Shown piece after piece: positions 1 to 9,418 of a stretch of DNA of 64,000 bases. Location of the stretch: NCBI GenBank assembly GCA_934754515.1, contig CAKVIG010000002.1, positions 62,001 to 126,000 on the forward strand, read 5' to 3'. This DNA comes from an uncultured Candidatus Melainabacteria bacterium (GTDB lineage: Bacteria > Cyanobacteriota > Vampirovibrionia > Gastranaerophilales > Gastranaerophilaceae). The notes beneath the pieces are model-generated. The model made no database searches. It was not told the DNA's origin and saw nothing but the letters and a program-made list of their open reading frames with translations. The stretch's first letter is position 1; every line of letters begins with the position of its first letter. The translations under genes and the position numbers were made by a program.

Positions 1-584
1 ATTCCGCTGTTCCAGAAATAATTACCGTCATCAATATATTCCTGCGCAAGTTTTGCATTTGGTTTTTCTACAAACTTATTAACCTTAAATCCTCTTTCAA
101 TGTGGGTATTAGTTACATTAATGTAACCATAGCCTGTTTCAGGATAAGACGGTTTAATGCCAAAAGTTACGATGTAGCCCATTTCTGCGATTTTTTCGCC
201 ATCTTTTACTGTTGCTACAAACTTGTCCGTATCACTGATTAGGTGGTCTGATGGTACAACCAAAATCACAGGATCAACATTAAATTTTTCAATAATATAT
301 TTTGACGCTAAAGCGATTGCAGGAGCCGTGTTTTTGGATATAGGTTCGGATAAAACAATCGCCTTATCATAGATTGATGAAAGCTGATATTTTACATTAG
401 AAATATGCTTAACACCCGTCATACTGATAATATTAGGTGCAGGCATACAATCTTCCAATCGTTCAAAAGTTGCTTGCAAAAGACTTTCAGTATTTTGAAT
501 ATTAAGTAATTGTTTTGGATACAATTCCCTTGATAAAGGCCATAATCTGCTTCCTGAACCGCCTGCTAATATTAATCCGTACAT
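1..584 (-). CDS. manC: Mannose-1-phosphate guanylyltransferase, N-terminal part (runs off the window)
   Basis: The enzyme makes GDP-mannose from mannose-1-phosphate and GTP in the cytoplasm, feeding polysaccharide synthesis. Translating the minus strand from the ATG at 584-582 gives a protein opening MYGLILAGGSGSRLWPLSRE, followed by YPKQ: the nucleotidyltransferase signature GGxGxRLWPLSR-PKQ of the ManC/CpsB family. Further on FVEKPN and YFWNSG, also typical of ManC, are readable. A Shine-Dalgarno-like AGGGGAG lies just upstream of the ATG. About 194 codons are present and the C-terminal part lies outside the window, so I cannot tell whether an isomerase domain is fused. RfbA/GalU-type transferases lack the LWPLSR-PKQ pattern. 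Confidence 0.9.
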   Translation of the reverse strand, partial: MYGLILAGGSGSRLWPLSRELYPKQLLNIQNTESLLQATFERLEDCMPAPNIISMTGVKHISNVKYQLSSIYDKAIVLSEPISKNTAPAIALASKYIIEKFNVDPVILVVPSDHLISDTDKFVATVKDGEKIAEMGYIVTFGIKPSYPETGYGYINVTNTHIERGFKVNKFVEKPNAKLAQEYIDDGNYFWNSG

Positions 585-700
585 TAAACTCCCCTTTTAT
601 ACTCCTAACTATATATTATATTAACATGAATAAAAAATAAATATGTAAGTTTTATTGAACAAGATTTATGAACTCAAAGTATTCAAATTCACATAAAAAA

Positions 701-770
701 TGTAGGGTGCAATTTTTTGCACCAATAACATTAAAAAGGTGGGAACCGCTTACGCTATTCCCACCCTACC
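701..770. repeat. Two adjacent short dispersed hairpins
   Basis: In the 350-base gap between manC and mlaE. The first hairpin is TAGGGTGCAA/TTGCACC (701-724). The second is GGTGGGAA...TTCCCACC (737-766). Close relatives of one or both occur at 7150-7195, 10553-10576, 14579-14600, 25507-25545, 45431-45452 and 60970-61039, always between genes. They behave like a dispersed intergenic hairpin family; a transcript-end role is possible but no consistent T-tract follows them. Confidence 0.6.
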
Positions 771-793
771 GGCATTGTACCCCCTCACCCTAA

Positions 794-812
794 CCCTCTC
801 CCTAGGAGAGGG
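794..812. repeat. CCCTCTCC palindrome (dispersed family)
   Basis: The palindrome CCCTCTCCCTAGGAGAGGG is preceded by CCTCACCCTAA. Related units lie at 1700-1730, 2499-2517, 18509-18637 and 57434-57454, in both orientations, and within the longer repeats at 7326-7412 and 15329-15415. Two copies separate mlaE from mlaF and mlaF from mlaD inside one operon, so they do not simply mark transcript ends. Confidence 0.6.
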
Positions 813-873
813 AATAACCATAGCCGTTATAATAAATATCAAAAACATATTGTAAATAGTTACTAATGTGTGG

Positions 874-879
874 TAAAAT
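874..879 (+). promoter_or_regulatory. Candidate extended -10 for the mla operon
   Basis: TAAAAT preceded by TGTGG resembles an extended -10. It overlaps the first codons of the longest possible mlaE frame, which argues that translation starts downstream at 935 rather than at the ATG at 866. Inference only; no clear -35 is seen. Confidence 0.35.
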
Positions 880-934
880 ACAACACATAGTGAAGATATA
901 TTACAAAGCGACATACACATACAAAATATTCAGA

Positions 935-1690
935 ATGTTTTTGAGTGAGTTTGATAATTTGGTATCAACACTTGGGAACATTGCGCTTTTTGGTTTAGAT
1001 TTTTTCAAAGGTTTGAAATCTTTACCGACAACTTTCAAGGCAATAATGGAGCAATCTGCTCGTTATGGCGTATCTTCACTTCCGATAACTCTGTCAATTG
1101 TTGGCATGACATCAATCATTATTGCAATGCAGGTTGCAGGTGAAATGGTTAAACAAGGTGCAGGAAATTATGTCGGAATGCTTGTTGCAATTTTGATGGT
1201 CAGAGAAGAAGGCGTTATTATGGCAGGTTTTGCGATAATTTCAATGATTGGTTCTTCCATGGCATCCGAAATTGCAACAATGAAAGTAACCGAACAAATT
1301 GATGCAATCAGGGTTTTGAAAGTAAATCCCGTGCATTATTTGTTTACACCAAGAATTATAGCAGGTACTCTAATGATGCCTTTGGTCGTTATCGTGGCGT
1401 CTGTTTTTGGTGTATTAGGCGGTGCGGTTGCTTCCAATTTAGCGTCAGGGCTAACTTACAAAGCTTATTTTGATTCTGTATGGTTTGGTTTAAACATGCA
1501 CGATTTGAACGTATGTTTGCTAAAATCTTTGGCTTTTGGATTCGTAATAACTTTGATAAGCTGTTCTTGCGGAATGGAGGCAAAAGACGGTGCAAAGGGG
1601 GTTGGTATTGCAACAACAAAAGCGGTTGTTTGGTCATTTGTTGCAATAGTAATCTTGGATTTAATCTTTGCAGCGATGTTCTTTTATTAA
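935..1690 (+). CDS. mlaE: MlaE-family phospholipid ABC transporter permease
   Basis: Membrane permease of the MCE (Mla/TGD) system that moves phospholipids between inner and outer membranes; works with the ATPase MlaF and the MCE protein MlaD encoded next. The protein of about 251 residues contains the conserved family core: MVREEGVIMAGFAIISMIGS-like, EIATMKVTEQIDAIRVL and P-H-Y-L-F-T-PRIIAG, with several hydrophobic segments. The frame can be extended to an ATG at 866, but that adds a non-conserved 23-residue tail over a probable -10 box, so I place the start at the ATG at 935 (MFLSEFDNL). It is followed by a hairpin repeat and then mlaF. Cyanobacteria and plants use the same permease family. 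Confidence 0.9.
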   Translation: MFLSEFDNLVSTLGNIALFGLDFFKGLKSLPTTFKAIMEQSARYGVSSLPITLSIVGMTSIIIAMQVAGEMVKQGAGNYVGMLVAILMVREEGVIMAGFAIISMIGSSMASEIATMKVTEQIDAIRVLKVNPVHYLFTPRIIAGTLMMPLVVIVASVFGVLGGAVASNLASGLTYKAYFDSVWFGLNMHDLNVCLLKSLAFGFVITLISCSCGMEAKDGAKGVGIATTKAVVWSFVAIVILDLIFAAMFFY

Positions 1691-1758
1691 ACTCCAACGT
1701 CCTCCTTTTATAGGGAGAGGGTGAGGGTTCTATCTTCTAAAAAGAAAACGAGAAACTT

Positions 1759-2478
1759 ATGGGTATACAGGTAAAAAACTTAGTAAAAACATTCGATAAA
1801 AAAACAATTTTAGACAACATCTCTTTTAAAGTAGATGACGGGAAAATATTGTCAATAATTGGTTTTAGCGGTTCCGGAAAAAGTACGGTTTTAAAACTGA
1901 TTAGCGGATTGATTGAAAAAGATTCCGGTGAAATTATCACAACTGGCGGTGATATAGCAATGGTGTTTCAATATTCGGCACTTTTCGATTCGTTGAATGT
2001 TTTTGATAATATATCTTTTGCATTACAAGAAAGAAAAGATTTGCGTGGCAAATACACAAGAAAAGAACTAGAAAAAGTTGTTGCTGAAAAACTTGAACTG
2101 GTTGGCTTGTCAGGAATTGAAGACAAATATCCGTCAGAGCTTTCGGGCGGTATGCAGAAACGTGTAAGCTTTGCGCGTGCAATCGTTACAGAACCTAAAA
2201 TTATTTTGTATGATGAGCCTACTGCTGGCTTAGACCCGATTTCATCAACCTTGATTGAAGATTATATCGTAAGATTAAAAAATGAAACTAACGCAGCATC
2301 AATAGTTGTAACACACCAAATGTCAACTATTAAGAGGACAGCCGATTCTGTCTTGATGTTGTATAATGGACATGCGGTTTTTGAAGGTTCGTCAGAAGAA
2401 CTTTTGCGCGAAGAAACACCTTACACAAAACAGTTCGTAAACGCAACCATAGAAGGCCCAATGAAAATGAACGCATAG
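1759..2478 (+). CDS. mlaF: MlaF-family ABC transporter ATP-binding protein
   Basis: The ATPase that drives the MCE phospholipid transporter, peripheral on the inner membrane. At 239 residues it is a single ABC domain: Walker A GFSGSGKST (about residues 35-43), Q-loop VFQYSALFDSLNVFDN (typical MlaF/TGD3 wording), signature LSGGMQKR and Walker B IILYDEPTAGLDP, then the switch histidine in VVTHQM. It follows mlaE by 68 bases occupied by a CCCTCTCC hairpin and precedes mlaD by 133 bases with another. Gene order E-F-D matches known mce/mla operons. Confidence 0.93.
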   Translation: MGIQVKNLVKTFDKKTILDNISFKVDDGKILSIIGFSGSGKSTVLKLISGLIEKDSGEIITTGGDIAMVFQYSALFDSLNVFDNISFALQERKDLRGKYTRKELEKVVAEKLELVGLSGIEDKYPSELSGGMQKRVSFARAIVTEPKIILYDEPTAGLDPISSTLIEDYIVRLKNETNAASIVVTHQMSTIKRTADSVLMLYNGHAVFEGSSEELLREETPYTKQFVNATIEGPMKMNA

Positions 2479-2498
2479 GCTAACACACCTCGGTTATT

Positions 2499-2536
2499 CC
2501 CTCTCCGAGGGAGAGGGCTAGGGTGAGGGTTCTACA
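2499..2536. repeat. CCCTCTCC hairpin between mlaF and mlaD
   Basis: The palindrome CCCTCTCCGAGGGAGAGGG is followed by GGGTGAGGG. It is the inverted partner of the copy at 781-812. A further copy sits at 1700-1730. All three flank or lie inside the mla operon. Confidence 0.55.
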
Positions 2537-2611
2537 TTAGCGAGCATACAAAAACTTATTAAAAACATTCAAACAAAGTGCATTCAGCACAAACCAAAAG
2601 GAAAACACAAA

Positions 2612-3967
2612 ATGAAGATGTCACCATCATTTAAAGTAGGAATATTAGCAATTGTAGCCTTAACAATTCTGTTGTTTACAGTTTTGTGGATTAAGGGGCG
2701 TTCTTTTTCTTCAGCAGAGAGAATAGAAGTTCAATTCAAAGATGTAAACGGTATGCGTCCGGGGTCTGGCGTACAAATGATGGGGCTTCGTGTTGGTCAA
2801 GTTGAAGAAATTACGCCAGTCGTAAACGGTGATTCAAGTTATGTAAAAATGAAATTTGTTATTACTGAACCTGGGATTACGATTCCAAAAGCTTCAATGC
2901 TTTCTATTCAACAATCGGGTTTAATCGGTGAACAATTCTTAGAAATTACACCACCAAGAACACGCACGGTTTATATTCCGGTAATTAATAAAGATTTATT
3001 ATCTAATGGTGCAGAAGTAGAAATTAAGCTTGATGACAAATATTATGATGTAGGTTCTGTTAAAAAATCACAAATTATGACCGCAAAACTTGTTCCTTAT
3101 GAAGTCAAAGATTTTGTAAAAACAAATTATGCTTATAAAGTTGACTATGTTGTAAACCTTCCGGGGCTTGTTTTACCACACTTTATGACAGGTAGAATAG
3201 TTAATGTGAATGGCGAAAAGAAATTGAGAATTGCGCCTTTGGATAATATGGCTATTCCGTATCCGCAACAAACTTCACCTTATACAATAATTGAACCGAT
3301 GAGAATTGCTGACTTTATGGATTTGCAATACAAGGCTGCCGAATCTTTAACCGAAACAAACAGAATTGTGAACGAATTGTTGAATGATTCTATGATTGCT
3401 GAAATTAGACAATCAGTAACTAACTTCAAGGATTTGACAGCACAAGCAACTTCAACATTGGCTAAAACCGAAAAACTTGTTGAAACATCTAAGAATGATA
3501 TTGATGCAATTCTTTGGATGATGAGCGATGTTTCTAACAACTTTAACAAATTAGCAACAAATATTAACGGTATTATCGGCGATGAAAAATTCAAGCCTAT
3601 GATGTACGATACAGCTGATGCAGTTTCTAATTTATCAAAACAACTTACACCGATTATCGGTTCTGTTGACGCTAAAGAATTTGCAGAAGATTTGAATGCT
3701 GTAATGAAAAACTTAAACGAAATTTCAACTTCCGTTAACCAAATGACTAAAGATGAAAACTTGAAGAAGAAAATCAATACTTCTATCGACAACTTGAACG
3801 TTACAATGTGCGAAGTTTCAAACGCATTAGAAACAATCAACGGAGAAGGCGGAGATAAAGAAGGCTTGAAACAAATCGTTGAAGACACTTCTTCTACCGT
3901 TTCTAATTTGAAGAAATTCTCAGAAAAATTGAACAAGAGATTTTTATTATTCAGGTTGATGTTCTAA
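2612..3967 (+). CDS. mlaD: MlaD/MCE-domain lipid-binding protein
   Basis: Substrate-binding subunit of the MCE phospholipid transporter, anchored in the inner membrane and facing the periplasm. A single N-terminal transmembrane helix (residues about 7-27) leads into an MCE domain with the VQFKDVNGMRPGSGVQMMGLRVG-type core at about residues 38-60, which includes the family G-x-V...G-x-x-V-G pattern. The C-terminal two thirds is helical and rich in N, T, K and E with amphipathic repeats, as in longer cyanobacterial/plant MCE proteins. At 451 residues it is much longer than E. coli MlaD (183). The start is supported by AAAGG ahead of the ATG; a terminator hairpin follows at 3993. Confidence 0.9.
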   Translation: MKMSPSFKVGILAIVALTILLFTVLWIKGRSFSSAERIEVQFKDVNGMRPGSGVQMMGLRVGQVEEITPVVNGDSSYVKMKFVITEPGITIPKASMLSIQQSGLIGEQFLEITPPRTRTVYIPVINKDLLSNGAEVEIKLDDKYYDVGSVKKSQIMTAKLVPYEVKDFVKTNYAYKVDYVVNLPGLVLPHFMTGRIVNVNGEKKLRIAPLDNMAIPYPQQTSPYTIIEPMRIADFMDLQYKAAESLTETNRIVNELLNDSMIAEIRQSVTNFKDLTAQATSTLAKTEKLVETSKNDIDAILWMMSDVSNNFNKLATNINGIIGDEKFKPMMYDTADAVSNLSKQLTPIIGSVDAKEFAEDLNAVMKNLNEISTSVNQMTKDENLKKKINTSIDNLNVTMCEVSNALETINGEGGDKEGLKQIVEDTSSTVSNLKKFSEKLNKRFLLFRLMF

Positions 3968-3992
3968 GATTAAAAAACATGCTAACTAGAAG

Positions 3993-4025
3993 AAAAGGCA
4001 AGTTATATAACTTGCCTTTTTTATA
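3993..4025 (+). terminator. Rho-independent terminator after mlaD
   Basis: AAAAGGCAAGTT-ATATA-AACTTGCCTTTT followed by T residues: an 8-9 bp stem with a U-tract, 25 bases after the mlaD stop. Confidence 0.85.
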
Positions 4026-4063
4026 ATAGAACTAGGTAAGTTTTTCTAAATATTTTCGTGTGC

Positions 4064-4069
4064 TATAAT
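4064..4069 (+). promoter_or_regulatory. TATAAT box predicting a leaderless uvrA mRNA
   Basis: A perfect TATAAT preceded by TGC ends 7 bases before the A of the uvrA ATG at 4076, so the usual -7 to +1 spacing puts the transcription start on the A of the start codon. No Shine-Dalgarno is present. Confidence 0.6.
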
Positions 4070-4075
4070 TTTGCT

Positions 4076-6901
4076 ATGGCAGACAAAATTACAATTAAAG
4101 GTGCGAGAGAGCATAATTTAAAAAACGTATCGTTAGAAATTCCTAAAAACGAATTAGTCGTTTTTACGGGTGTTTCGGGTTCAGGAAAAAGCTCATTGGC
4201 TTTTGATACAATCTTTGCGGAAGGTCAAAGACGTTATATAGAAAGTCTTTCTACTTATGCGCGTCAATTTTTAGGACAGATGGATAAACCTGATGTGGAT
4301 TATATCGACGGACTTACTCCTGCAATTTCTATTGACCAAAAATCAACAAGCAATAATCCGCGCTCAACCGTCGGAACTGTTACCGAAATCTATGATTATT
4401 TACGTCTTCTGTATGCTCGAGTTGGTACACCTTTTTGCCCAAAATGCGGAAAACCGATTAAACCGCAAACGATTGATGAAATCGTAAACAGCATTTTGAA
4501 ACTCGAAACAGGAACAAAAATTCAAATCCTTGCGCCAATCATTAAAGGCAAAAAAGGCGAATTCCAATCTCTGTTTGAAGAATTAAGACAAGAAGGTTTT
4601 GTTCGTGTAAAAGTTGATGGCGAGATTTATAATCTTGACGAAGATGAAATTAAGCTTGCTAAGACTAAAACTCATACGATTTATGTTGTAGTAGACCGAG
4701 TTGTAGTTAAACCTGAAGCAAAATCAAGAATTGCAGACAGCGTTCAAATCGCATTAAAAAAAGCGGATGGCGTTGCAACAATTGATGTAATCGGCGGAGA
4801 AGAAATAATTTACAGCGAAAAACTCGCTTGTCCTGATTGCAACTTGAGTTTCGAAGAACTGACTCCGCGCATATTCTCTTTTAACGCACCTTACGGCGCT
4901 TGCGATAAATGTGGCGGGCTTGGTGTTGATTTTAAAATTGACCCCGATTTAGTTGTGCCTGACAAAAACAAATCCATAAAAGAAGGCGCAATTTATCCTT
5001 GGAGTAAATCTTCAACAGGATATTATGACGACGTAATAAATGCAGTTTCAGCTGAATACAAAATTGATTTGAATATTCCGTTTAAGGATTTGCCTCCTGA
5101 ACATCAAACAATTATTTTATATGGTTCAGAAGAGCGAATTCCAATGCGCATAAGGGAGTTTGGAACTAAGCGATACCGCACAACTTTGCAGAAATTTATC
5201 GGTGTAATTCCGTTTCTGATGAAACATTACAATCTTGAGAGCGAATATTGGAAAGCTGAAATTGAAAAATATATGATTACAACTCCTTGTGAAAAATGCG
5301 GCGGTTCAAGGCTTAAACCATTCCCGCTTGCAGTTAGAATAAACGGAGTTAATATATATGAATTTTGCTTGATGCCAATTGATAAAGCTTACGAATTTGT
5401 AAGTGAGCTTTATTTAACACTCAGCGATTTTCAGATGAAAATCGGTAAACAAATTTTAGACGAAGTGCGCGCAAGATTAAAATTCTTGTGCGATGTTGGT
5501 TTGAACTATTTGAACCTTGCACGCACCTCGGGTACACTATCAGGCGGTGAAGCACAAAGAATCAGACTGGCAACGCAAATAGGCAGCGGACTTTCAGGCG
5601 TATTATATGTTTTGGATGAACCTTCAATCGGTTTACACCAACGCGATAACGATAGACTCATTAAAACCTTGATTAAACTCAGAAATATGGGAAATTCACT
5701 TATTGTTGTCGAACACGATGAAGACACAATCAGAAACGCTGATTATATCGTTGATATAGGTCCAAATGCGGGTGCTTTTGGCGGAAATGTTATTGCTCAA
5801 GGCAGTGTTGAAGATATTATAGAAGCGCCAAACTCAATCACAGGCAAATATTTAAGCGGTGAATATAAAATTCCTATTCCTGAAAAAATAAGAGAAGGTA
5901 ACGGTCAATATTTACAAATCAGAAACGCTTTTAAAAATAATTTAAAAAATGTTGATTTAGATATTCCATTGGGCAAAATCGTTGTACTTACAGGGGTTTC
6001 AGGTTCCGGAAAATCAACTTTGATGCAAGAGTTGATTTATGAATATGCAGTTCATAAACTTAGAAAAAACAAACCAAAGCCTCAGGGTGTGGACGAGATT
6101 TTGGGATTTGAAAACTTAGATAAAATTATTGATATTGACCAGTCGCCAATAGGCAGAACTCCACGCTCAAATCCTGCGACTTATACAGATGTGTTTACAC
6201 CGATTAGAGAGCTTTACGCAAAAACAAACGAAGCAAAAATGCGCGGTTACAAACCGGGAAGATTTAGTTTTAACGTAAAAGGCGGAAGATGCGAAGCTTG
6301 CTCGGGTGATGGTGTTTTAAAAATCGAAATGAATTTCTTATCTGATGTTTACGTAAAATGCGATGTTTGTAAAGGAAAACGCTACAACAACGAAACTTTA
6401 GAAGTTAAATACAAAGGTAAAACAATTGCAGATGTTCTAGAAATGAGCGTAAAAGAAGCGTATGAATTCTTTGAAAATATTCCGCAAATTGCAAATAAGC
6501 TAAAAACACTTAATGATGTCGGTTTGGATTATATAAAACTTGGTCAAAGCGCGACAACACTATCAGGCGGTGAAGCACAAAGAATTAAACTTGCAGCTGA
6601 ACTTAATAAACGCGCAACAGGTAAAACCTTATATTTGCTCGATGAACCGTCTGTCGGCTTGCACTGGCATGATTTGGATAAATTAATTAAAATTCTTCAA
6701 CAACTTGCGGACAACGGTAACACAATTTTAATTATTGAACACAATTTAGACTTAATTAAGGTGGCAGATTATATTATCGACCTCGGACCTGAAGGTGGAA
6801 ATGCGGGTGGAGAAATTGTTGCTTGCGGAACTCCTAAAGAAGTTGCACAAAATCCAAATTCACATACGGGAAGATATTTGAAACCGTTTTTTGAAAAGTA
6901 A
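4076..6901 (+). CDS. uvrA: UvrABC excinuclease subunit A
   Basis: Damage-recognition ATPase of nucleotide excision repair. At 941 residues it has the full family length. Two ABC modules are visible: Walker [15 protein letters not shown] (N-terminal) and [14 protein letters not shown] (C-terminal), each with a LSGGEAQRI signature and a DEPS Walker B. Zinc-binding cysteine pairs CPKC, CPDC...CDKC, CEKC and CEAC...CDVC are present, as are [14 protein letters not shown] at the start and the second-half [16 protein letters not shown]. The longest frame begins at 4058, but that lies across a TATAAT box; the ATG at 4076 gives the canonical N-terminus [14 protein letters not shown] and predicts a leaderless transcript. 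Monocistronic, between two intergenic repeat zones. Confidence 0.98.
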   Translation: MADKITIKGAREHNLKNVSLEIPKNELVVFTGVSGSGKSSLAFDTIFAEGQRRYIESLSTYARQFLGQMDKPDVDYIDGLTPAISIDQKSTSNNPRSTVGTVTEIYDYLRLLYARVGTPFCPKCGKPIKPQTIDEIVNSILKLETGTKIQILAPIIKGKKGEFQSLFEELRQEGFVRVKVDGEIYNLDEDEIKLAKTKTHTIYVVVDRVVVKPEAKSRIADSVQIALKKADGVATIDVIGGEEIIYSEKLACPDCNLSFEELTPRIFSFNAPYGACDKCGGLGVDFKIDPDLVVPDKNKSIKEGAIYPWSKSSTGYYDDVINAVSAEYKIDLNIPFKDLPPEHQTIILYGSEERIPMRIREFGTKRYRTTLQKFIGVIPFLMKHYNLESEYWKAEIEKYMITTPCEKCGGSRLKPFPLAVRINGVNIYEFCLMPIDKAYEFVSELYLTLSDFQMKIGKQILDEVRARLKFLCDVGLNYLNLARTSGTLSGGEAQRIRLATQIGSGLSGVLYVLDEPSIGLHQRDNDRLIKTLIKLRNMGNSLIVVEHDEDTIRNADYIVDIGPNAGAFGGNVIAQGSVEDIIEAPNSITGKYLSGEYKIPIPEKIREGNGQYLQIRNAFKNNLKNVDLDIPLGKIVVLTGVSGSGKSTLMQELIYEYAVHKLRKNKPKPQGVDEILGFENLDKIIDIDQSPIGRTPRSNPATYTDVFTPIRELYAKTNEAKMRGYKPGRFSFNVKGGRCEACSGDGVLKIEMNFLSDVYVKCDVCKGKRYNNETLEVKYKGKTIADVLEMSVKEAYEFFENIPQIANKLKTLNDVGLDYIKLGQSATTLSGGEAQRIKLAAELNKRATGKTLYLLDEPSVGLHWHDLDKLIKILQQLADNGNTILIIEHNLDLIKVADYIIDLGPEGGNAGGEIVACGTPKEVAQNPNSHTGRYLKPFFEK

Positions 6902-6992
6902 ATACAAATAATTTTGCTTTTTATTAACAAATCTTGAACATCCATTTTTTCTTAATGAAGAATAAAATAATTTTAATATTATGGATTACCGC

Positions 6993-7085
6993 GCGAATCA
7001 AAGATTTTCTCGCAATGACCGGTTGCTAGACTTCTAAACGTGCCGTCATTGCGAAGGCGGTTAGCCTGAAGCAATCCGGCTTTTT
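6993..7085. repeat. REP-like CGTCATTGCGA...AAGCAATCC unit
   Basis: TCTCGCAATGACCGG and CCGTCATTGCGAAGGCGG face each other across about 20 bases, followed by AAGCAATCCGGC. This wording (TCATTGCGA ... GAAGCAATCC) recurs in intergenic repeats of many unrelated bacteria. Only this copy was noticed in the window. Confidence 0.6.
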
Positions 7086-7110
7086 ATTAACTATTATTTT
7101 TAGTCGGTAG

Positions 7111-7147
7111 GTCGTGTTCAACGTTTTCATTGAACACGACTTTTTTA
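7111..7147 (+). terminator. Strong hairpin with T-tract
   Basis: GTCGTGTTCAA-CGTTTTCA-TTGAACACGAC followed by TTTTTT: a perfect 11-bp stem with an 8-base loop. It is 210 bases beyond the uvrA stop, so it could end a long uvrA 3' region or a small transcript starting in the interval. Confidence 0.65.
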
Positions 7148-7325
7148 GTAAATGATTCCCACCTTTTTTAATGTTTTCGGTGCAAAAATTTGTACCATAT
7201 AATTTTAAAAATTTTCATGCGGTCAAGATTGAACGTATTTTACCAAAAACCGCCCTTTTTAGGGAGGTCGTAGATGTTGGCGAGGCAGTGCCGAGCCGTA
7301 CAGATGCGGGTGGGTATTTATATAT

Positions 7326-7412
7326 ATCGCCTACGGCTTGAACCCCCACCCGAAAATCTAAGTTTCGCAAGGCTCAACTTGATTTTCTACCCTCCCCCTT
7401 GGAGAGGGTATG
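7326..7412. repeat. Dispersed 86-base repeat, copy 1
   Basis: Nearly the same sequence as 15329-15415: both read ATCG(C/T)CTACGGC, a CGAACC(C)CACCCGAAAATC segment, AAGTTTCGCAA-GCTCAACTT and GATTTTCTACCCT, and end in GAGAGGGTATG. AAAATC(T)AAGTTTCGCAA...TTGATTTT is itself an inverted repeat. Confidence 0.75.
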
Positions 7413-7525
7413 AACAAGACTTGTTTATTTTAGAACGAACGACCTTAGTTAGTAGAAGATAAAATATAATTTAATTAATATCTATATCTTAATATTTATT
7501 CTATTACCATCCTAAATTTTCATGC

Positions 7526-7531
7526 TACAAT
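7526..7531 (+). promoter_or_regulatory. TACAAT box predicting a leaderless dnaG-rpoD mRNA
   Basis: TACAAT preceded by TGC ends exactly 7 bases before the A of the dnaG ATG at 7538. There is no Shine-Dalgarno in front of that ATG. Confidence 0.55.
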
Positions 7532-7537
7532 ATTGTT

Positions 7538-9418
7538 ATGGCAAATTCATTTGAAGATGTTATTTCACAAATTAAAGACCGGCTGGATATAGTAGATGTA
7601 GTTTCTCAATATGTTGTTCTTAAAAAGAGCGGGGCCAACTATTGGGGTATTTGTCCTTTTCATAATGACAAAAAACCTTCTATGTCAGTAAGCCCTTCTC
7701 GCGGAATTTTTAAGTGTTTCTCTTGTGGTGCGGGCGGTGACGCTTTAGCATTCCTTGTAAAAATCCAAAACAGGGAATATAAAGACGTAATAATGGAACT
7801 TGCCGACAAATATGGCATCGAACTTCCTAAAAAATACGGCGCATCTTCTGAAACAAAAAGTTTAAAAAAAGAAATGATAAAAGCATGCACTAAGGCAGCT
7901 AAATTTTATCACATACAGTTAAGAAGTGCCGATGACGCAAATAAAGCAATGACGGCCCTTCGCAAACGTGATGTAGACGACAATGTTATTGATAAATTTA
8001 CTCTCGGTTGGGCGCCAAACAAGTATGACACTTTATACAAAGAACTCAAAAAAGAATTCAAGGATGAAATTTTAGAAAAAGCCGGACTAATTCTAAAATC
8101 AAATTCCGGCGGATATATTGATCGTTTTAGAAATAGAATTATAATTCCTATTCAAAACGAAAACGGAGAATATGTTGCCTTTGGAGCGCGTGCGGTTGAT
8201 GAAGGACAAAATCCGAAATATTTGAACTCATCCGACTCCTTGATTTACAACAAAAGCAAACTTTTATTTGGTCTAAATTCTGCTCAAGACGCGATTAAAG
8301 CAGAAGATGGCGTTGTAATCATGGAAGGTTATTTTGATGTAATTTCAGCGCAAGCGCATGGAGTTGAAAACGCAGTTGCTTCTTGCGGAACAGCCTTAAC
8401 TCCCGACCACGTTAAATTGTTATCAAGATACACAAAATCAAGAAGAATTTTTCTTTCTTTTGATACCGATAAAGCCGGAGTCAACGCAACAACAAAAGGA
8501 AGCAACGTTATCAAAGAAACACTATCAACTTTGGGTGATGTTAAGCAGTTTGACGAAAGCCATATTGCCTCAGCCGTTGATAACAAATACGCTTGTGAAA
8601 TCCGTGTAGTTTCGCCACCTCAAGGCAAAGACCCTGACGAATTTATACGCACAATGGGCGGAGATATTTTTAAAGAATATATTAAAAACGCACCACTATT
8701 GATTGATTTTCTTTTAAATAATATTCTGAGAGAAAAAAATTCTGCGCAAACTCCTCAAGAAAAAGCAGAATTGGTTGAAAAGATTATTGAAATCTTAAAA
8801 GATGTTAACAATAAAATTATTCAATCTGAGTATGTAAAAATGGTTTCTACAGTTTTGGAAATCGACGAAGAAGCCATTCTAAAAGAGCTTGCGCGTCATG
8901 AAAGACAAGGCGCATTAATCGAAAGAAATTTGAATACAAAAAAAGTTGTAACAAATTCTTCACAATTCGAGATAAAAGCGCAAAAAAATTTATTGAGCGT
9001 TTTTTTAGCAAGTGACAGTTCGTTAACCTTCAACCAAATAAACGAAATGTTACCTGAAAATATCATCCAAGATGAAACGTTAATAATTGTAAAAAATACA
9101 ATTGACAAATTGGCGTGTACAATAAATAATGTTAAGGAATTGACCAAAAGCTTATTTACTGAATTCATAGAGGATGAGAATTTGACCCAAATAATTACAG
9201 ACCTAGTCGAACTTTCGGAAGCCTTCAACGGGCTTGAACCGGATGAGTTTGAAGTGGCTGTAAGGGAAAACATCATAAGATTAAAAAGATGTTATCAGGA
9301 AAAAGATGCCGAAAAACTTCGTCAACAATATAAACAAGTAAACAATGACGAAATAGAAGCCCTAAAAATTCAAATGCAGCTTAGAGATAAAATTAAATTA
9401 AGGACTGGAGATAAATAA
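7538..9418 (+). CDS. dnaG: DNA primase
   Basis: Synthesises RNA primers at the replication fork together with the replicative helicase. The 626-residue protein starts with the CHC2 zinc ribbon (CPFH near residue 39, CFSC near 60), then the primase core with RFRNRIIIPIQNENG and GFGAR-like AFGARAV, and the TOPRIM domain with EGYFDVISAQ near residue 267 and SFDTDKAG. The C-terminal region is the helicase-binding part. The stop codon abuts the rpoD start directly (zero spacing), the classic dnaG-rpoD arrangement that co-expresses primase and the principal sigma factor. Confidence 0.97.
   Translation: MANSFEDVISQIKDRLDIVDVVSQYVVLKKSGANYWGICPFHNDKKPSMSVSPSRGIFKCFSCGAGGDALAFLVKIQNREYKDVIMELADKYGIELPKKYGASSETKSLKKEMIKACTKAAKFYHIQLRSADDANKAMTALRKRDVDDNVIDKFTLGWAPNKYDTLYKELKKEFKDEILEKAGLILKSNSGGYIDRFRNRIIIPIQNENGEYVAFGARAVDEGQNPKYLNSSDSLIYNKSKLLFGLNSAQDAIKAEDGVVIMEGYFDVISAQAHGVENAVASCGTALTPDHVKLLSRYTKSRRIFLSFDTDKAGVNATTKGSNVIKETLSTLGDVKQFDESHIASAVDNKYACEIRVVSPPQGKDPDEFIRTMGGDIFKEYIKNAPLLIDFLLNNILREKNSAQTPQEKAELVEKIIEILKDVNNKIIQSEYVKMVSTVLEIDEEAILKELARHERQGALIERNLNTKKVVTNSSQFEIKAQKNLLSVFLASDSSLTFNQINEMLPENIIQDETLIIVKNTIDKLACTINNVKELTKSLFTEFIEDENLTQIITDLVELSEAFNGLEPDEFEVAVRENIIRLKRCYQEKDAEKLRQQYKQVNNDEIEALKIQMQLRDKIKLRTGDK

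Larger units (their letters stand above)
6902..7537. other. 636-base gene-free interval rich in repeats
   Basis: Between uvrA and dnaG I see no convincing gene. It holds an REP-like unit (6993-7085), a strong hairpin with T-tract (7111-7147), hairpin-family fragments (7150-7195), and an 86-base dispersed repeat (7326-7412). A 62-codon open frame at 7274-7462 is only a reading of that repeat. Confidence 0.7.

Noticed and set aside
866..934. N-terminal extension of mlaE
   Set aside because: Carries a probable -10 box and no family similarity; the ATG at 935 is preferred.
3280..3936. 218-codon antisense frame opposite mlaD
   Set aside because: Shadow of the mlaD coding sequence; no start signal, composition follows the sense gene.
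7274..7462. 62-codon open frame between uvrA and dnaG
   Set aside because: Most of it is the dispersed 86-base repeat also present at 15329-15415; no ribosome site and no protein-like composition.
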